From: an uncultured Flavobacteriales bacterium
GTDB lineage: Bacteria; Bacteroidota; Bacteroidia; Flavobacteriales; Weeksellaceae
DNA length: 11,048 nt
Direction: 5' to 3'
Assembly (NCBI GenBank): GCA_937876095.1
Contig: CALFIE010000020.1
Coordinates: 1 to 11,048, forward strand
Shown in pieces: positions 1 through 6,142 of the stretch. The notes beneath the pieces are model-generated. The model saw nothing but the letters and a program-made list of their open reading frames with translations. It searched no databases and had not been told where the DNA came from. The translations under genes were made by a program, and so were the position numbers. Numbering within the stretch: position 1 is the stretch's first letter; every line of letters starts with the position of its first letter.

Positions 1-234
1 TCAAAAATGTTTTGGTTTAAGAATTATATGCAATGGAATAAAAAAGGAATTATGATAAAACTAAATGGTTCTTGAAGCAAAAATTATAGATTTGAAGAAA
101 TAAGTAATTTTAATATTAAAAACAACGAATTAATCATTGTTAAATTTAACGGACAAATAAATGGTTTCAACTTACAAAACATTGAACCTGAAAGTATAAA
201 CAACCTGATTAATATTTTAAAAACTAATACTTAA
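1..234 (+). pseudogene. 3' end of an unrecognised gene interrupted by an in-frame TGA
   Basis: Reading frame 1 is open from the window edge to the TAA at 232-234 except for one TGA at 73-75. The residues on both sides look like one continuous protein: upstream it ends in GIMIKLNGS, downstream it goes on as SKNYRFEEISNFNIKNNELI and finishes with an amphipathic helix (ESINNLINILKTNT). No ATG in this frame follows the TGA, so the distal part could not be a separate gene by the usual start. The alternation of short strands and a final helix is vaguely like small PH-like domains of bacterial membrane proteins, but I do not recognise the family. A TGG-to-TGA change (Trp lost) would be the simplest explanation, though a sequencing error or a decaying gene fits as well. 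The 5' end lies outside the window. Confidence 0.55.
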
Positions 235-332
235 TAATCATTTACAGAAAAAATTAGTTTTAAATGATACTTTGCATTTATTGAGTTAGCAATTAACTAA
301 TAAATTATATTAATTAAAAAAACAATAAAAAA

Positions 333-548
333 ATGAAGAAAGAAAATTGGTTTAAAAATCCCAATAAAAATATTATAATAATTTTTACTATTCTCACATT
401 TATTGGTTTGCTTTTAACAATAATTGCTATGACTGATTTTTTTAAAGAGTCACCTTTTCAAAGTAAATATTTATTACTTTGGTTTATTAACATATTTAGT
501 ATTATTACTCTGATAAAGTTATACAATAACTATTCAAAAAGTAAATAA
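333..548 (+). CDS. Small two-helix membrane protein, unknown function
   Basis: This 71-residue protein has a short basic, aromatic N-terminus (MKKENWFKNPNK), a first hydrophobic helix at about residues 13-33 (IIIIFTILTFIGLLLTIIAM), a short loop with DFFKESPF, and a second helix at about 46-62, followed by a lysine-rich tail. The charge pattern suggests that both ends face the cytoplasm. I do not recognise a family. No Shine-Dalgarno sequence is visible; the start is preceded by a run of A, as is common in flavobacteria. The imperfect -7-like word TACTTTG at 268-274 is one base short of TAnnTTTG, so no promoter is called. It sits between two other small genes on the same strand and is very AT-rich. 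A real gene is likely but not proven, since a protein this short has few internal checks. Confidence 0.55.
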   Translation: MKKENWFKNPNKNIIIIFTILTFIGLLLTIIAMTDFFKESPFQSKYLLLWFINIFSIITLIKLYNNYSKSK

Positions 549-647
549 AACGTCTGCAGATAACTTCGGTTTTGCAATATGCATTTTTTAGTAGCAGTTG
601 AAATTATTGCAAATTTTTATACAAGACAATTTTAATCGTAGATCAAA

Positions 648-857
648 ATGAAAATTAAACACGCCTTAATAATTTTTTCAATAGGATTTTTGATAAGTAT
701 TTTTGGAGCTTTTCTAAAAATAACACATCTCAATATTGGACCTTTTACAGGTAATGTTGCTTTTGCAATTAGTTCTATGTTAGAAATTACTGGAATATTG
801 CTATTGCTCTACAAATTATTTACCAGTCAAAAATTTAGAGATTTCTTGAATTGGTAA
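648..857 (+). CDS. Small two-helix membrane protein resembling the GldL N-terminal anchor
   Basis: This 69-residue protein has two predicted membrane helices, about residues 5-23 and 36-57, joined by a short loop. The sequence FGAFLKITHLNIGPFTGN followed by a second helix containing ISSMLEITGILLL recalls the N-terminal pair of helices of GldL, where a GA..KI.HW.G loop is followed by a helix with a conserved acidic residue. GldL is the inner-membrane motor partner of GldM in gliding and type 9 secretion; its helices carry a glutamate needed for proton-driven rotation. Here Glu46 lies in the second helix. The long cytoplasmic tail of true GldL is absent and no gldKMN genes adjoin, so this is not GldL itself. 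It may be a stand-alone relative of the anchor domain. The resemblance is judged by eye. Confidence 0.6.
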   Translation: MKIKHALIIFSIGFLISIFGAFLKITHLNIGPFTGNVAFAISSMLEITGILLLLYKLFTSQKFRDFLNW

Positions 858-993
858 AAAAATTGAAATAAACAATTCTGCAAATTTCAGTTTTACAACA
901 AATAGATTTTAACCTCATTGTTTTTATTTGAAGTTTCTTACCAAGCTAATTTCCATAATTTTTATATATTTAACCGCTTGTTTTTAATAAACT

Positions 994-1728
994 ATGGATT
1001 GTAAAAATTGCGGAACACCTGTAGAACAGACTTTTTGCCCAAAATGTGGGCAAAACATCAGCGAGAAAAGATTAGATTTTAATTTTTTCTATGAAACCTT
1101 CAACAAGAAGTACAATCCACTAAAATCACACAAAACACTTTTTGGGTTTTTCAAATCTCCAAAAAAAACTATCCTCGATTTTCTGGATTGCAAAAGAGTA
1201 GATATTCTGGATCCAGTTGCTGTACTATTTCTATCAGTCGGACTCACCATTTTGCTAAATAGTTTTTTAGAAAAACACACTCCACCAAAACCTAAATCTG
1301 ATGTAGATGACATCAAAATTTGGGTAGAAATGCAACAAATGTATAATGATCACGCTGCATTGTTCTCGTTTCTGATCATCATTCCGGTTTCTTTTTTAAC
1401 TTGGTATTTCCTTCGGAAAAAGAAATTCAACTTATCAGAACATATCGCAATCAACACCTATCTGAATAGTTATAATTTCCTATTATCACTTTTTGTGACG
1501 GTCATTAGTTTTATAGAAATGAAATTGGGTTATACTCACAATTTTTCGCAAATTTTGAGTTTACTTATTTTTGTATATATCTCATTGATTTTCAGTAATA
1601 TAATAGATGGTAAATTTGCATTTGGTAGTTTTATAAAATATGTTTTGGCCAATTTCTTTTTCTACTTTTTTGGCATCATCATTGTAATTCTGTTCATACT
1701 TACAGTTAGTGCATCTGAACAGTCATAA
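994..1728 (+). CDS. DUF3667-type zinc-ribbon membrane protein
   Basis: This 244-residue protein begins with a zinc ribbon, Cys3-x2-Cys6 and Cys15-x2-Cys18 (CKNCG...FCPKCGQ), followed by a soluble segment with the family-like phrases FFKSPKKTILDFL and KRVDILDPVAVLFL. Five hydrophobic helices follow at about residues 70-91, 119-139, 158-178, 184-203 and 213-240. This order, an N-terminal ribbon, a short linker and then several membrane helices, is that of DUF3667 proteins, which are common in Bacteroidota and have no established function. The protein probably sits in the inner membrane with the ribbon in the cytoplasm. The ATG at 994 is the only start that keeps the first CxxC pair. Transcription is in the same direction as the small genes upstream; the next gene starts 115 bp downstream behind its own -7 element. 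Confidence 0.8.
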   Translation: MDCKNCGTPVEQTFCPKCGQNISEKRLDFNFFYETFNKKYNPLKSHKTLFGFFKSPKKTILDFLDCKRVDILDPVAVLFLSVGLTILLNSFLEKHTPPKPKSDVDDIKIWVEMQQMYNDHAALFSFLIIIPVSFLTWYFLRKKKFNLSEHIAINTYLNSYNFLLSLFVTVISFIEMKLGYTHNFSQILSLLIFVYISLIFSNIIDGKFAFGSFIKYVLANFFFYFFGIIIVILFILTVSASEQS

Positions 1729-1746
1729 ACTGAGAAATTTTTCTTT

Positions 1747-1774
1747 TCAAAAAAATCAAATGACCTTTTTTTGA
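1747..1774 (+). terminator. Possible weak AT-rich terminator hairpin after the DUF3667 gene
   Basis: TCAAAAAAA at 1747-1755 and TTTTTTTGA at 1766-1774 form a perfect 9-bp inverted repeat around a 10-base loop, 19 bases after the stop codon. The stem is almost pure A-T, so it would be weak; the U-run lies in the 3' arm. Its position between the end of one gene and the promoter of the next fits a terminator. Confidence 0.35.
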
Positions 1775-1815
1775 TGGTTGATTTTCTACAATGGTATTAT
1801 TGTTGATATTTTTTT

Positions 1816-1823
1816 TAACTTTG
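1816..1823 (+). promoter_or_regulatory. Bacteroidota -7 element TAACTTTG for the zinc-finger gene
   Basis: TAACTTTG matches TAnnTTTG exactly and lies 20 bases before the ATG at 1844, which implies a short leader. No TTG at the right distance is evident for the -33 element. It lies downstream of the more distal possible start at 1778 and so argues for the ATG at 1844. Confidence 0.5.
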
Positions 1824-1843
1824 ATGATGATATAATTCCAAAT

Positions 1844-2194
1844 ATGCAAACTTGTATAGAATGTGGCGAAAATTTTGCGGGCAGATCCGACAAAAAATTC
1901 TGTAGCGATGGTTGCAGAAACGCTTTCAATAACAAGCAAAACAAAGATGCAACCAATCTGATGCGCAATATACACAACAAATTGCGCAAAAATTATAGAA
2001 TTCTATCACTCCACAATTTTAATGATAACAAAGCAAAAACCACCAAATCTAAACTCATAAGTGAAGGTTTTGATCCTGAATTTTTCACCAACCTGAAAAC
2101 CTACAAAAACGGTTCAGAATACCGATTTATCTACGATATTGGTTACAAATTTTTAGAAGATGATTGGATTTTGTTGGTAAAAAAAGATACGTAA
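1844..2194 (+). CDS. Small zinc-finger protein (DUF2116-like N-terminal finger)
   Basis: This is a 116-residue protein. Its N-terminus carries four cysteines, Cys4-x2-Cys7-x12-Cys20-x3-Cys24, in the context CIECGENFAGRSDKKFCSDGCRNAFNN. This treble-clef-like finger is typical of short Bacteroidota proteins annotated with a DUF2116-type zinc ribbon. The rest is basic and probably helical (about residues 35-60), ending in a short strand-rich part with YRFIYDIGYKFLEDDWILLV. It may bind nucleic acid, by analogy with similar fingers; no function is established. A longer reading from the ATG at 1778 would add 22 residues, but the -7 element TAACTTTG at 1816-1823 lies inside that extension and the finger normally begins at the N-terminus, so 1844 is preferred. 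The stop codon overlaps the promoter of the next gene. Confidence 0.75.
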   Translation: MQTCIECGENFAGRSDKKFCSDGCRNAFNNKQNKDATNLMRNIHNKLRKNYRILSLHNFNDNKAKTTKSKLISEGFDPEFFTNLKTYKNGSEYRFIYDIGYKFLEDDWILLVKKDT

Positions 2195-2199
2195 ATTTG
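2171..2199 (+). promoter_or_regulatory. Bacteroidota-type promoter of the thioredoxin-like gene
   Basis: TTG at 2171-2173 and TAAATTTG at 2192-2199 are separated by 18 bases, a good match to the TTG / TAnnTTTG pattern of the primary sigma factor in Bacteroidota. The -7 element starts on the TAA stop codon (2192-2194) of the preceding gene and ends 18 bases before the ATG at 2218. Confidence 0.6.
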
Positions 2200-2217
2200 T
2201 ACCCGAACTATTTGGTA

Positions 2218-3513
2218 ATGAAAATGAAGAAAATACTATTCTGTTTGCTATTTTTAGGCGCATTTGCAATTAGCAATGCACAAAAAAACGGAAAAAACAT
2301 CACTATAAAAACCACTAATATGGTAGGTGAAACCATCAAAATGTCTTTGTACACTGGTAATTACAAAAATCCGGTGACAATAGATAGCATTAAAATTAGC
2401 CAACCAAATGAAGTAGTGAAATTTGTAGAACCCAAAAAAATAATTTCTGCAATTTACCAACTCAGTATTGCAGGTGATGCTAAAAAAATAGACATTGTAG
2501 TAGACAATGGTTCGGTTCTAAATTTTGATTTGAAATATAAGGATATCACACAAATTACTACTACCAATCCTCTGAACAAAGAGTTTCTGGACTATCAACA
2601 TTCTCAAATCAAAAGTGTGAGAAATCAACTAGAAAAATCTTTTGTAAAGAAATATCCAACTTCTGTTTTGGCACTTTTTTCTCAAATGGAAATACGAAAA
2701 GATGAAAGTGCAACGATTATGCAACAGAAATCTGCCGATTCTAGAGCCATTTATTTGAAAGGTTTTGATCTGAATGATAAACGCATCAAACTATTACCAA
2801 ATGTGTATTCATTTTTGCTAAGTTATGTCACGCTAAATCCTATTAACAATACCGAGTACAAAGAAAATGTAAATGTTTTGCTCAACAAGCAAAATTGCAA
2901 TTCTCCTAATTTTCAGTTTTATTTGGCTTGGATTTTCAAAAATTTTGATTTTTATGCACAAAATCAACTGTTTGATTCTTACCAATACACCTTCAATACG
3001 TACCTTAATGATAAAGTATGCATAGATAAATTCCCAAAATTTTATAAAAAAATCAGTGAATCTTTGTCAAAATACCAGAAAATTCCTGTAGGTTCCACTC
3101 TACCCGAATTTGAGATGTTAGATTTTGATGAAAATCGTTTGCAATCGAAAACCACATTTGTAAAATCACCTTACACTTTTGTGATGTTTTATGATCCTGC
3201 TTGTTTGCACTGTCAAGAATTAACTCCAAAAGTAACCGCTTTTTTTGATGAACTAGAAAAAAAAGGCAATAGCAAATTTCAAAAAATTGCCATCATCAAT
3301 ACCCCACAAAAATCAGAATGGAAAAATTTTGTAGAAAGTAAAAATCTCAAAAATTGGATTAACACAAAAATTCCAGATGAGGACAAAGATTTTGCGACCA
3401 GATTAGATATCTCTGGAAATCCAGTGTTCTACGTAGTAGATAAGAATGGGAAAGTTATATTGAAAAACTACAATCCAGAATTTATACAAAATTTACAGAA
3501 CAGCAATCCTTAA
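2218..3513 (+). CDS. Exported thioredoxin-fold protein (TlpA-like, DUF5106-type arrangement)
   Basis: This 431-residue protein starts with a signal peptide (MKMKKILFCLLFLGAFAISNA, cleavage before Gln22), so it should act in the periplasm or at the cell surface. About residues 25-110 are strand-rich and resemble the DUF4369-type beta domain found before thioredoxin domains in this phylum. About 115-300 are helical, as in the DUF5106 region. The C-terminal part, about 310-425, is a thioredoxin-like domain: FVMFYDPACLHC holds the active-site pair Cys329-Leu-His-Cys332, and GNPVFYVVDKNGKV holds the expected cis-proline, Pro402. It is likely a thiol-disulfide oxidoreductase; the substrate is unknown. 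An upstream reading from 2164 would bury the signal peptide and lie over the promoter, so 2218 (or the ATG at 2224) is the start. The stop overlaps that of the convergent gene by 4 bp. Confidence 0.85.
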   Translation: MKMKKILFCLLFLGAFAISNAQKNGKNITIKTTNMVGETIKMSLYTGNYKNPVTIDSIKISQPNEVVKFVEPKKIISAIYQLSIAGDAKKIDIVVDNGSVLNFDLKYKDITQITTTNPLNKEFLDYQHSQIKSVRNQLEKSFVKKYPTSVLALFSQMEIRKDESATIMQQKSADSRAIYLKGFDLNDKRIKLLPNVYSFLLSYVTLNPINNTEYKENVNVLLNKQNCNSPNFQFYLAWIFKNFDFYAQNQLFDSYQYTFNTYLNDKVCIDKFPKFYKKISESLSKYQKIPVGSTLPEFEMLDFDENRLQSKTTFVKSPYTFVMFYDPACLHCQELTPKVTAFFDELEKKGNSKFQKIAIINTPQKSEWKNFVESKNLKNWINTKIPDEDKDFATRLDISGNPVFYVVDKNGKVILKNYNPEFIQNLQNSNP

Positions 3514-4355
3514 TCTCCATCTTCGTGATTGGTAATTAACCTGATTTTGTCCGGCAAAATTTCAATTTTTTGGGATTTGTAGAGTCCGCCAATTGCTTTT
3601 TTGAAATTTTTCTTGCTCATTTGCAATTCCTCTTTTATTTCTTCGGGTGTAGAAGTATCAGATAAATAGAGCAAACCATAATTGCGCTGTAGATTTTCAA
3701 GAATAATTTTCTGGAATTCATCTATGTTTTCATAACCTTGTGGTTGCAGAGAAACATCTATTTTACCATCTTCTCTGATGGTTTTTATGTAGCCAATTTC
3801 CTCAGACAAAGGATAGAGTTTTTTGTACACATCAGAAGCGTAAATCAGCCCGATGTATTTCTTATTGATGACTACATTCCAACCTAATTCGCTTTCTCCC
3901 ATCAAAATCAAATCTACTTTGTCGCCTTTTGCAAAAGGTAAATCGTCGTATTGCGGATTTCGTTTGAATTTGGTAGTTCCTGTAATTCTATTAGATATTT
4001 CGTCTATATAAACATGTACTAAATAGCGTTTTCCTTCTACTATTTTCAGTTTCTGCTGTTTGTACGGCACAAAAACATCTTTTATAATTCCCCAATCCAT
4101 AAAAGCACCACTTGGTAAAGCTTGCACGCAATTCATCACGGCAAATTCATCTACTTCTGCGTTTGGATTTTCGGTTGTTGCTTTTAGTTTATCATCATCT
4201 TGGTACACAAAAACTTCTATTTCATCGCCAATTAGTGCATTTTCGGGAGCAAAAATTTTTGGGAGAAATGCTTTTTCGCCTTCTTCATCTATCAGAATAA
4301 GTCCTGAAGAATTGTGCTCATAAATTTTTAGAAATTGGGTTTTACCGAGTTGCAT
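3510..4355 (-). CDS. CvfB/YitL-type S1 RNA-binding protein
   Basis: This 281-residue protein is close to the usual length of the CvfB (YitL) family. The N-terminus (MQLGKTQFLKIYEHNSSGLILIDEEGEKAFLP) is the first S1-like barrel, and further S1-type barrels follow at about residues 65-140 (ALPSGAFMDWGIIKDVFVPYKQQ is a characteristic stretch) and 140-210 (ELGWNVVINKKYIGLIYASDVY). The last 60 residues (STPEEIKEELQMSKKNFKKAIGGLYKSQKI) form a winged helix. CvfB binds RNA and affects virulence gene expression in Staphylococcus aureus; its role in Bacteroidota is not known to me. The ATG at 4355 is preceded 28 bases upstream by the -7 element TACCTTTG. Its TAA stop lies in the TTAA shared with the convergent thioredoxin-like gene. 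Confidence 0.85.
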   Translation of the reverse strand: MQLGKTQFLKIYEHNSSGLILIDEEGEKAFLPKIFAPENALIGDEIEVFVYQDDDKLKATTENPNAEVDEFAVMNCVQALPSGAFMDWGIIKDVFVPYKQQKLKIVEGKRYLVHVYIDEISNRITGTTKFKRNPQYDDLPFAKGDKVDLILMGESELGWNVVINKKYIGLIYASDVYKKLYPLSEEIGYIKTIREDGKIDVSLQPQGYENIDEFQKIILENLQRNYGLLYLSDTSTPEEIKEELQMSKKNFKKAIGGLYKSQKIEILPDKIRLITNHEDGD

Positions 4356-4383
4356 AATTGGTCAAAAAATAGAATTAATGTTG

Positions 4384-4391
4384 CAAAGGTA
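4384..4391 (-). promoter_or_regulatory. Bacteroidota -7 element TACCTTTG for the CvfB-like gene
   Basis: Read on the minus strand, 4391 to 4384 is TACCTTTG, an exact TAnnTTTG match 28 bases before the start codon. The nearest upstream TTG (4418-4416) is 24 bases away, slightly longer than the usual spacing, so only the -7 element is called with confidence. Confidence 0.55.
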
Positions 4392-4431
4392 CGTTAATTT
4401 GAAGCGTTTTTTTTACAAAAAATAGCTAATA

Positions 4432-5325
4432 TTACTTTTGTAATTCTTCAATTTGGTGTTTTGCAAAAGCGGCTGCATTGGCGTTTCCGAACTCCATCAT
4501 TTTTTCATAATATTCTATTGCACTTTTTTTATCCCCTTTTTTGGTATAACATTGTGCAATATTAGAAAGTACAACAACATCTTTTGGATTAATTTTTTCT
4601 GCTTTCAACAGTGGAATCAAACCTTTATCATATTCTTTTTTAAGTATATACGTTATAGAAAGATTAGACAAACTTTCAACGTGATCAGGATAAAATTTCA
4701 ACACTTCATTGGCAATTTCTTGCATATTTTTCAGCAAAGACTCGTCATTCGTTCTATATAATTGAACTTGAAAATTATGAATTCTTTGCAAAAAAAATGT
4801 TTTTCCTTTGCTATTTTTTTCGTTATCTATCCAATCGTTGTTATTTTTTGTGGAATAATCTATGGTTGCCAAAATTTCCTTGGTAAAATTACTCCAATCC
4901 TTAATTTCTCCAAAAACAAAAATTTTACCAAAACGCATATCCAATCGATTAGGATACAACTTGATACCTTCATCTATTTTCTCAAATCCTTTTTGGATAT
5001 CAGATTTTCGAAAATCAAATTTATTACCTAAATAAAAGGAATTTTTATTCAAACTATCTTTTAATAAATAACTTTTATCAGAAGATTTTTGTGAGGTTAA
5101 CGATATTTTTTCTTTTCTAGATTTTAAAAGATAGTAATTGAAATAACTGGTAAATAACTCTGCATTTTCTGGCTCAACTTTTTCCCAATTTTTCAGTAAT
5201 TTTAATTGATTAATGGTGTCATTCTCTTTCAACAATTTTTCAAAATCACTCTTGTAATTTTGTGCAAAAGATAATTGAGTAACAAACAAAGAAAAAACTA
5301 TCAAAAAAATATTTTGCAATTTCAT
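4432..5325 (-). CDS. Exported TPR-repeat protein
   Basis: This 297-residue protein has a clear signal peptide (MKLQNIFLIVFSLFVTQLSFA, cleavage before Gln22), so it is exported to the periplasm or outer membrane. The mature part is helical. The last 85 residues hold at least two tetratricopeptide repeats: VESLSNLSITYILKKEYDKG with its partner helix, then VVVLSNIAQCYTKKGDKKSA with IEYYEKMMEFG. A more degenerate repeat may lie at about residues 118-150 (GFEKIDEGIKLYPNRLDMRFG). TPR proteins act as scaffolds for protein-protein contacts; no partner is evident here. It starts 18 bp after the stop of the VOC gene on the same strand, with no promoter match in the gap, so the two are probably co-transcribed. 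Confidence 0.75.
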   Translation of the reverse strand: MKLQNIFLIVFSLFVTQLSFAQNYKSDFEKLLKENDTINQLKLLKNWEKVEPENAELFTSYFNYYLLKSRKEKISLTSQKSSDKSYLLKDSLNKNSFYLGNKFDFRKSDIQKGFEKIDEGIKLYPNRLDMRFGKIFVFGEIKDWSNFTKEILATIDYSTKNNNDWIDNEKNSKGKTFFLQRIHNFQVQLYRTNDESLLKNMQEIANEVLKFYPDHVESLSNLSITYILKKEYDKGLIPLLKAEKINPKDVVVLSNIAQCYTKKGDKKSAIEYYEKMMEFGNANAAAFAKHQIEELQK

Positions 5326-5343
5326 ATTATCAAATTTTTATAA

Positions 5344-5775
5344 TTATTCTGCAGCTTTTAGTAATTCTGCAATATCAAATTTTACCATTTTCATAAATGC
5401 TTGCATTGTTTTGTGTGCTTTTTCGGGATCACTCATCAGTTTCCCTAAAATATCTGGAACAATTTGCCAACAAACACCAAATTGATCACTTAACCAACCA
5501 CATGCTTTTTCTTTACCGCCATTTTTAAGTAAATTTTCCCAATAGTAATCTATTTCTTCTTGCGTTTCACAATTAATGCACAAAGAAATGGCTTCAGAAT
5601 GCGGATGTTGTGGACCTCCATTTAGTCCTATAAAATTTCTACCGTTCAATTCAAAACTTACCACAAAAGGATTTTCGGCAGTAATTCTAGAATTGGGAAA
5701 AATTTGGGTGTAAAATTCTGCAGCTTGTTTTGCATTACCATCAAACCAAAGACATGGGAAAATTGGTGAAATCAT
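5344..5775 (-). CDS. PhnB-like VOC-superfamily protein
   Basis: This 143-residue protein belongs to the vicinal-oxygen-chelate superfamily, PhnB-like branch (often annotated 3-demethylubiquinone-9 3-methyltransferase domain). Characteristic stretches are PCLWFDGNAKQAAEFYTQIFPNSRI at the N-terminus, FIGLNGGPQHPHSEAISLCINC in the middle, WLSDQFGVCWQIVPD towards the end, and the C-terminal KAHKTMQAFMKMVKFDIAELLKAA. Proteins of this branch are common, and most have no proven reaction; the methyltransferase name is not reliable. No signal peptide, so cytosolic. The length is normal and the ATG at 5775 is the natural start. A near-match to the -7 element (TATCTTTA, minus strand 5801-5794) lies 18 bases before the start, but it lacks the final G and a TTG partner. 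Likely first gene of a unit with the TPR gene. Confidence 0.85.
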   Translation of the reverse strand: MISPIFPCLWFDGNAKQAAEFYTQIFPNSRITAENPFVVSFELNGRNFIGLNGGPQHPHSEAISLCINCETQEEIDYYWENLLKNGGKEKACGWLSDQFGVCWQIVPDILGKLMSDPEKAHKTMQAFMKMVKFDIAELLKAAE

Positions 5776-5999
5776 CTTTTAAATTTTAGATTTTAAAGAT
5801 AATGAATTTTAAAATATCTTCATTTTTTAAAAAAATTTTAAAATTTAAAAATAAAAAATAAAAGCGAAAATGCTTATTTATTTTTTTTATAGCATGTTTT
5901 ACTATGCTTTATTGAATTGCAACTTCGTGGCTTTAATATTGAACTAAAGTATGAAATTTGGTTCAGAAATGTTCTAAAAATTCACCAAACTGCAGCCTC

Positions 6000-6064
6000 G
6001 ATTGTAGCGGAAATCCTTTTATTTTTCTTTGATAAATGGAAAAATAAAAGATTGGAGCGAAAAG
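6000..6064. repeat. Structured element: 12-bp inverted repeat flanked by direct repeats
   Basis: CTTTTATTTTTC at 6016-6027 and GAAAAATAAAAG at 6039-6050 are exact reverse complements around an 11-base loop. With one bulged C (6015) the stem extends three more pairs (6012-6014 with 6051-6053). On either side sits a 15-base direct repeat, GATTGTAGCGGAAAT (6000-6014) and GATTGGAGCGAAAAG (6050-6064), identical at 11 positions, followed by CGGGA. The right half (GATTGGAGCG.AAAGCGGGA) resembles, from memory, a dispersed intergenic sequence of Chryseobacterium-type genomes, but that cannot be verified here. It may be a REP-like repeat, a small RNA, or part of the 3' untranslated region of lpd. Confidence 0.6.
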
Positions 6065-6083
6065 CGGGAAATGTCTGCCACAA

Positions 6084-6109
6084 AAAAGAGAAGCATCAAC
6101 TTCTCTTTT
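6084..6109 (-). terminator. Rho-independent terminator of lpd
   Basis: AAAAGAGAAG (6084-6093) and CTTCTCTTTT (6100-6109) form a perfect 10-bp stem with a 6-base loop, 34 bases after the lpd stop codon. On the minus strand the 3' arm runs into six T in a row. On the plus strand it also ends in four T followed by an AT-rich stretch, so it could work in both directions and could end a plus-strand transcript of the element at 6000-6064. Confidence 0.75.
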
Positions 6110-6142
6110 AATTATTTTAAATTCTAATTTTTTAATCTAAAA

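Larger units (their letters stand above)
5776..6142. other. 367-bp intergenic region without a convincing gene
   Basis: The left third (5776-5890) is almost pure A and T and contains a small hairpin (AAGC 5862-5865 with GCTT 5872-5875, followed on either strand by a T-rich run). A second inverted repeat is AGCAT 5891-5895 with ATGCT 5904-5908. About 5910-6000 is less AT-rich with no recognised content. The right third holds the structured element at 6000-6064 and the terminator hairpin at 6084-6109. A 64-codon open frame at 5917-6111 starts with TTG and is not protein-like. Confidence 0.6.

Noticed and set aside
552..627. Integron attC site
   Set aside because: The nested inverted repeats recall attC, but no RYYYAAC/GTTRRRY core pair is present and no integrase gene is in the window.
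1778..1843. Longer N-terminus for the zinc-finger protein
   Set aside because: The extension contains the exact -7 element at 1816-1823, and the finger family normally starts at the N-terminus.
2164..2217. Longer N-terminus for the thioredoxin-like protein
   Set aside because: It would overlap the preceding gene, include the promoter and put 18 residues in front of a clear signal peptide.
4413..4443. Terminator at the end of the TPR gene (TTACAAAA with TTTTGTAA)
   Set aside because: The 8-bp inverted repeat is real, but it is A-T only apart from one pair, overlaps the stop codon, and is followed by an A-run on the minus strand, not a U-run.
4453..5031. Two plus-strand open frames opposite the TPR gene
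   Set aside because: They are antisense shadows of a gene with a signal peptide and TPR repeats; their translations are rich in Phe, Ile and Cys, as expected from reverse reading of AT-rich coding DNA.
5891..5908. Small inverted repeat AGCAT/ATGCT as a terminator or operator
   Set aside because: Only 5 bp of stem with no T-run after it and no gene nearby whose regulation it would explain.
5917..6111. 64-codon plus-strand open frame in the large gap
   Set aside because: It starts with TTG, has no ribosome site or promoter, runs through the inverted-repeat element and into the terminator hairpin, and its translation has no protein-like pattern.
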